From positions 1 to 40,136 of the forward strand of contig JAJZMD010000178.1 of NCBI GenBank assembly GCA_021803085.1: 40,136 nt of DNA. The letters run 5' to 3'. The DNA comes from Actinomycetes bacterium. Its GTDB lineage: Bacteria > Actinomycetota > Acidimicrobiia > Acidimicrobiales > RAAP-2. A program made the position numbers and the translations under genes. Shown here piece after piece: positions 38,696 through 40,136 of this stretch; position 1 is the stretch's first letter, and each line of letters opens with the position of its first letter. The notes beneath the pieces were generated by a model. It saw only the letters and a program-made list of their open reading frames with translations. It ran no database searches and was not told the DNA's origin.

Positions 38696-40116
38696 TGCTC
38701 GTCCACCAGGCGTTCCGCTTCGAGCTCGACCCGAGCACTCGGACCCGGTCCGCGCTCTCCTCGCACTGCGGGGCGAGCAGGTACGCGTTCAACTGGGGTC
38801 TCGGACTGGTAGAGGACCAGCTCGCGGCGACGCGCACGCTGGGAGTCCTCGCTCTCCGCCAGGGCGCGAGCACGAAGGAGGCGAGCGCGTGGGCTCGCCA
38901 GGTCACGGGTCCGGTCCCGTGGTCGCTCCCGGCGCTGCGCAGGGAGTGGAACCGCCAGAAGACGGCGGTCGCCCCCTGGTGGAAAGAGAACTCGAAGGAG
39001 TCCTACTCATCCGGCCTCGACGCACTCGCCAGAGCGTTGAAGAACTTCAGCGATCAGAAGCGGGGGACCCGAACCGGGGCTTCGGTCGGCTTTGCTCACA
39101 AGAAGAAGCGTTGGGCCCGCCGGAGCTGTCGATTCACCACCGGGGCCATCACCGTCGTCGACGACCGACACGTTCAGCTCCCGCGCTTGGGGTGCATCCG
39201 CACCAAGGAACCAGCCGTGAAGCTCCGTCGCCTCCTCGATCGAGGCCAGGCCCGCATCCTCTCGGCCACCGTCTCTGAAGGGGCCGGGCGGTGGTTCGTC
39301 TCTTTCACCTGCGAGGTGGAGCGCCAGGACCTGCCCGCGACCGATCCCGCTGCAGTGGTCGGGATCGACCTCGGGGTCAAGCACCTCGCGGTGCTGTCGA
39401 ACGGCGCGGTGATTCCGAACCCGAAGGCGCTGGGCCGCTACGAGCGCCGCATGCGCCGGCTCCAGCGGGCGGCCTCCCGGCGCCTGAAGGGCTCACGACG
39501 CCGGGCTCGGACGAAGGTGCAGTTGGCCCGGTGCCACCGCAAGGTGGCGGGCACCCGTCGGGATGTCCTGCACCAGCTCACGACCCGCCTGGCCACCACC
39601 TACGGCGTGGTGGTGGTCGAGGACCTGCACGTAAAGGGCATGACGGCGGCGCCCAAGCCGGCCGAGAACGGGGACGGGACCTACGCCCGAAACGGCGCCC
39701 GAGCCAAGGCCGGGCTCAACCGGGCCGTGTTGGACACCTCGCCGGCCGAGCTCCGCCGCCAGTTGACGTACAAGCTCGCCTGGCACGGCGGCCGCCTCGT
39801 CGTGGCCGGCCGGTTCTTCCCGAGCTCCAAGCTCTGCTCGTCGTGTGGAGAGACGAAAGTCAAGCTCTCCCTCGCCGAGCGCTCCTACCGCTGCGAGCAC
39901 TGCGGTCTCGTCATCGACCGCGACCTGAACGCAGCCCTCAACCTCGCCGCCTACGGGCGTCGAGCGCTGTCCGTCGCCGGGAGTGGCCCGGAGACACAAA
40001 ACGCGCGTGGAGGGGCACACCCCCGGCTTCGGCCGGACGCCCCGATGAAGCGCGAAGACGGCACCGGGAGACCGGGCAGGACCGTCACCGCCTCGTCGCA
40101 AGGCGAGGCTGCCTGA
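38695..40116 (+). CDS. tnpB: TnpB, IS607-associated RNA-guided nuclease
   Basis: A 473-aa TnpB. The RuvC-like residues are Asp225 in VGIDLGVKHLAV, Glu309 in VVVEDLHVKGM and Asp410 in DRDLNAALNL, with a zinc finger Cys381/384 (CSSCG) and Cys400/403 (CEHCG). The N-terminal wedge part has CGASRYAFNWGL. All catalytic and zinc residues are intact. The C-terminal 60 residues are a basic, low-complexity tail common to actinobacterial TnpB. ATG 38695 shares its A with the recombinase stop. TnpB proteins of this family cut DNA next to a short target-adjacent motif, guided by an RNA from the 3' end of the gene and the element's right end; that RNA would lie around 39950 to beyond the window edge but cannot be delimited here. 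It stays intact although its recombinase is broken. Confidence 0.9.
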   Translation: MLVHQAFRFELDPSTRTRSALSSHCGASRYAFNWGLGLVEDQLAATRTLGVLALRQGASTKEASAWARQVTGPVPWSLPALRREWNRQKTAVAPWWKENSKESYSSGLDALARALKNFSDQKRGTRTGASVGFAHKKKRWARRSCRFTTGAITVVDDRHVQLPRLGCIRTKEPAVKLRRLLDRGQARILSATVSEGAGRWFVSFTCEVERQDLPATDPAAVVGIDLGVKHLAVLSNGAVIPNPKALGRYERRMRRLQRAASRRLKGSRRRARTKVQLARCHRKVAGTRRDVLHQLTTRLATTYGVVVVEDLHVKGMTAAPKPAENGDGTYARNGARAKAGLNRAVLDTSPAELRRQLTYKLAWHGGRLVVAGRFFPSSKLCSSCGETKVKLSLAERSYRCEHCGLVIDRDLNAALNLAAYGRRALSVAGSGPETQNARGGAHPRLRPDAPMKREDGTGRPGRTVTASSQGEAA

Positions 40117-40136
40117 CCATGCTCACGTTTGTGCAC

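Larger units (their letters stand above)
38087..40136 (+). mobile_element. IS607-family element (serine recombinase plus TnpB), right end beyond or at the window edge
   Basis: The order serine recombinase then TnpB on the same strand, overlapping by a base, is that of IS607. The left edge lies between 38042, where the LigD-like gene loses similarity, and 38117, the recombinase start. The sequences ACGTATGTACGC (38097-38108) and ACGTTTGTGCAC (40125-40136) agree at 9 of 12 positions, and ACGTGAGC (38087-38094) recurs inverted at 40121-40128, so these may be the ends. IS607 has no long terminal inverted repeats and makes no target duplication, so the edges are estimates. Confidence 0.7.

Noticed and set aside
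38695-40116. Cas12-type CRISPR nuclease
   Set aside because: It has the RuvC and zinc-finger layout, but the length, the partner serine recombinase and the tail are those of IS607 TnpB; there is no repeat array or cas1/cas2.

Overview
The window is a strongly GC-rich stretch (third codon positions almost always G or C) that reads like a chromosome of a free-living Actinomycetota. The best clues to the lineage are a secreted protein with cell-wall-binding repeat 2 (CWB2) units, of the kind common in Acidimicrobiia, together with frequent GTG starts, overlapping ATGA/GTGA gene junctions and the style of the IS607-type TnpB tail. The class is an inference; the high-GC actinobacterial character is seen directly.

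Region 1 (1-17.4 kb, all + strand) is one long catabolic block. It holds an aconitase-family LeuC/LeuD pair (LeuC cut by the window edge) and a candidate promoter with an overlapping palindrome at 1570-1599. A nearly gapless run follows: a DRE-TIM homocitrate/isopropylmalate synthase-like enzyme; two interleaved 2-oxoacid:ferredoxin oxidoreductases (IorA; IorB fused to a two-cluster ferredoxin; KorA, KorB, KorC); a type III CoA-transferase; enoyl-CoA hydratase; SDR dehydrogenase; a DUF35 zinc-ribbon/OB protein with its thiolase; a PrpF-type isomerase; and two acid-CoA ligases (PaaK type and benzoate/4-hydroxybenzoate type). Together they could interconvert unsaturated and hydroxylated di- or tricarboxylic acids, cleave or extend them at a 2-alkylmalate, oxidise the 2-oxoacid to acyl-CoA with reduction of ferredoxin, and finish by beta-oxidation-type steps. 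A convergent livGFHM branched-chain/aromatic acid type ABC transporter (17.5-21 kb, - strand) shares a strong terminator hairpin with this block and could import the substrate. No substrate-binding protein for it is present here.

Region 2 (21-29.1 kb) is more mixed: a 0.7-kb spacer with a polypurine tandem repeat, a secreted beta-helix/CWB2 surface protein with unusual threonine codon use, a zinc-ribbon membrane protein, a methyltransferase whose 3' end sits in a 43-bp tandem duplication, and a tungstate/molybdate-type binding protein followed by a fused permease-ATPase.

Region 3 (29.1-36.1 kb) carries a D-2-hydroxyglutarate dehydrogenase-like FAD enzyme next to a SerA-type dehydrogenase (a plausible 2-hydroxyglutarate shuttle), a divergent pyruvate-kinase-family protein with an extra N-terminal domain, an unknown protein, a Doc/ribbon-helix-helix toxin-antitoxin pair and a 5'-3' exonuclease.

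Region 4 (36.1 kb to the end) shows decay. An ATP-dependent DNA ligase and a LigD-type polymerase each have a one-base frameshift in a five-base C or G run, and the polymerase has lost its N terminus where an IS607-type element begins. That element's serine recombinase has an early amber codon and a damaged active-site motif, while its TnpB nuclease keeps all catalytic residues. I saw no rRNA or tRNA gene and no CRISPR array.
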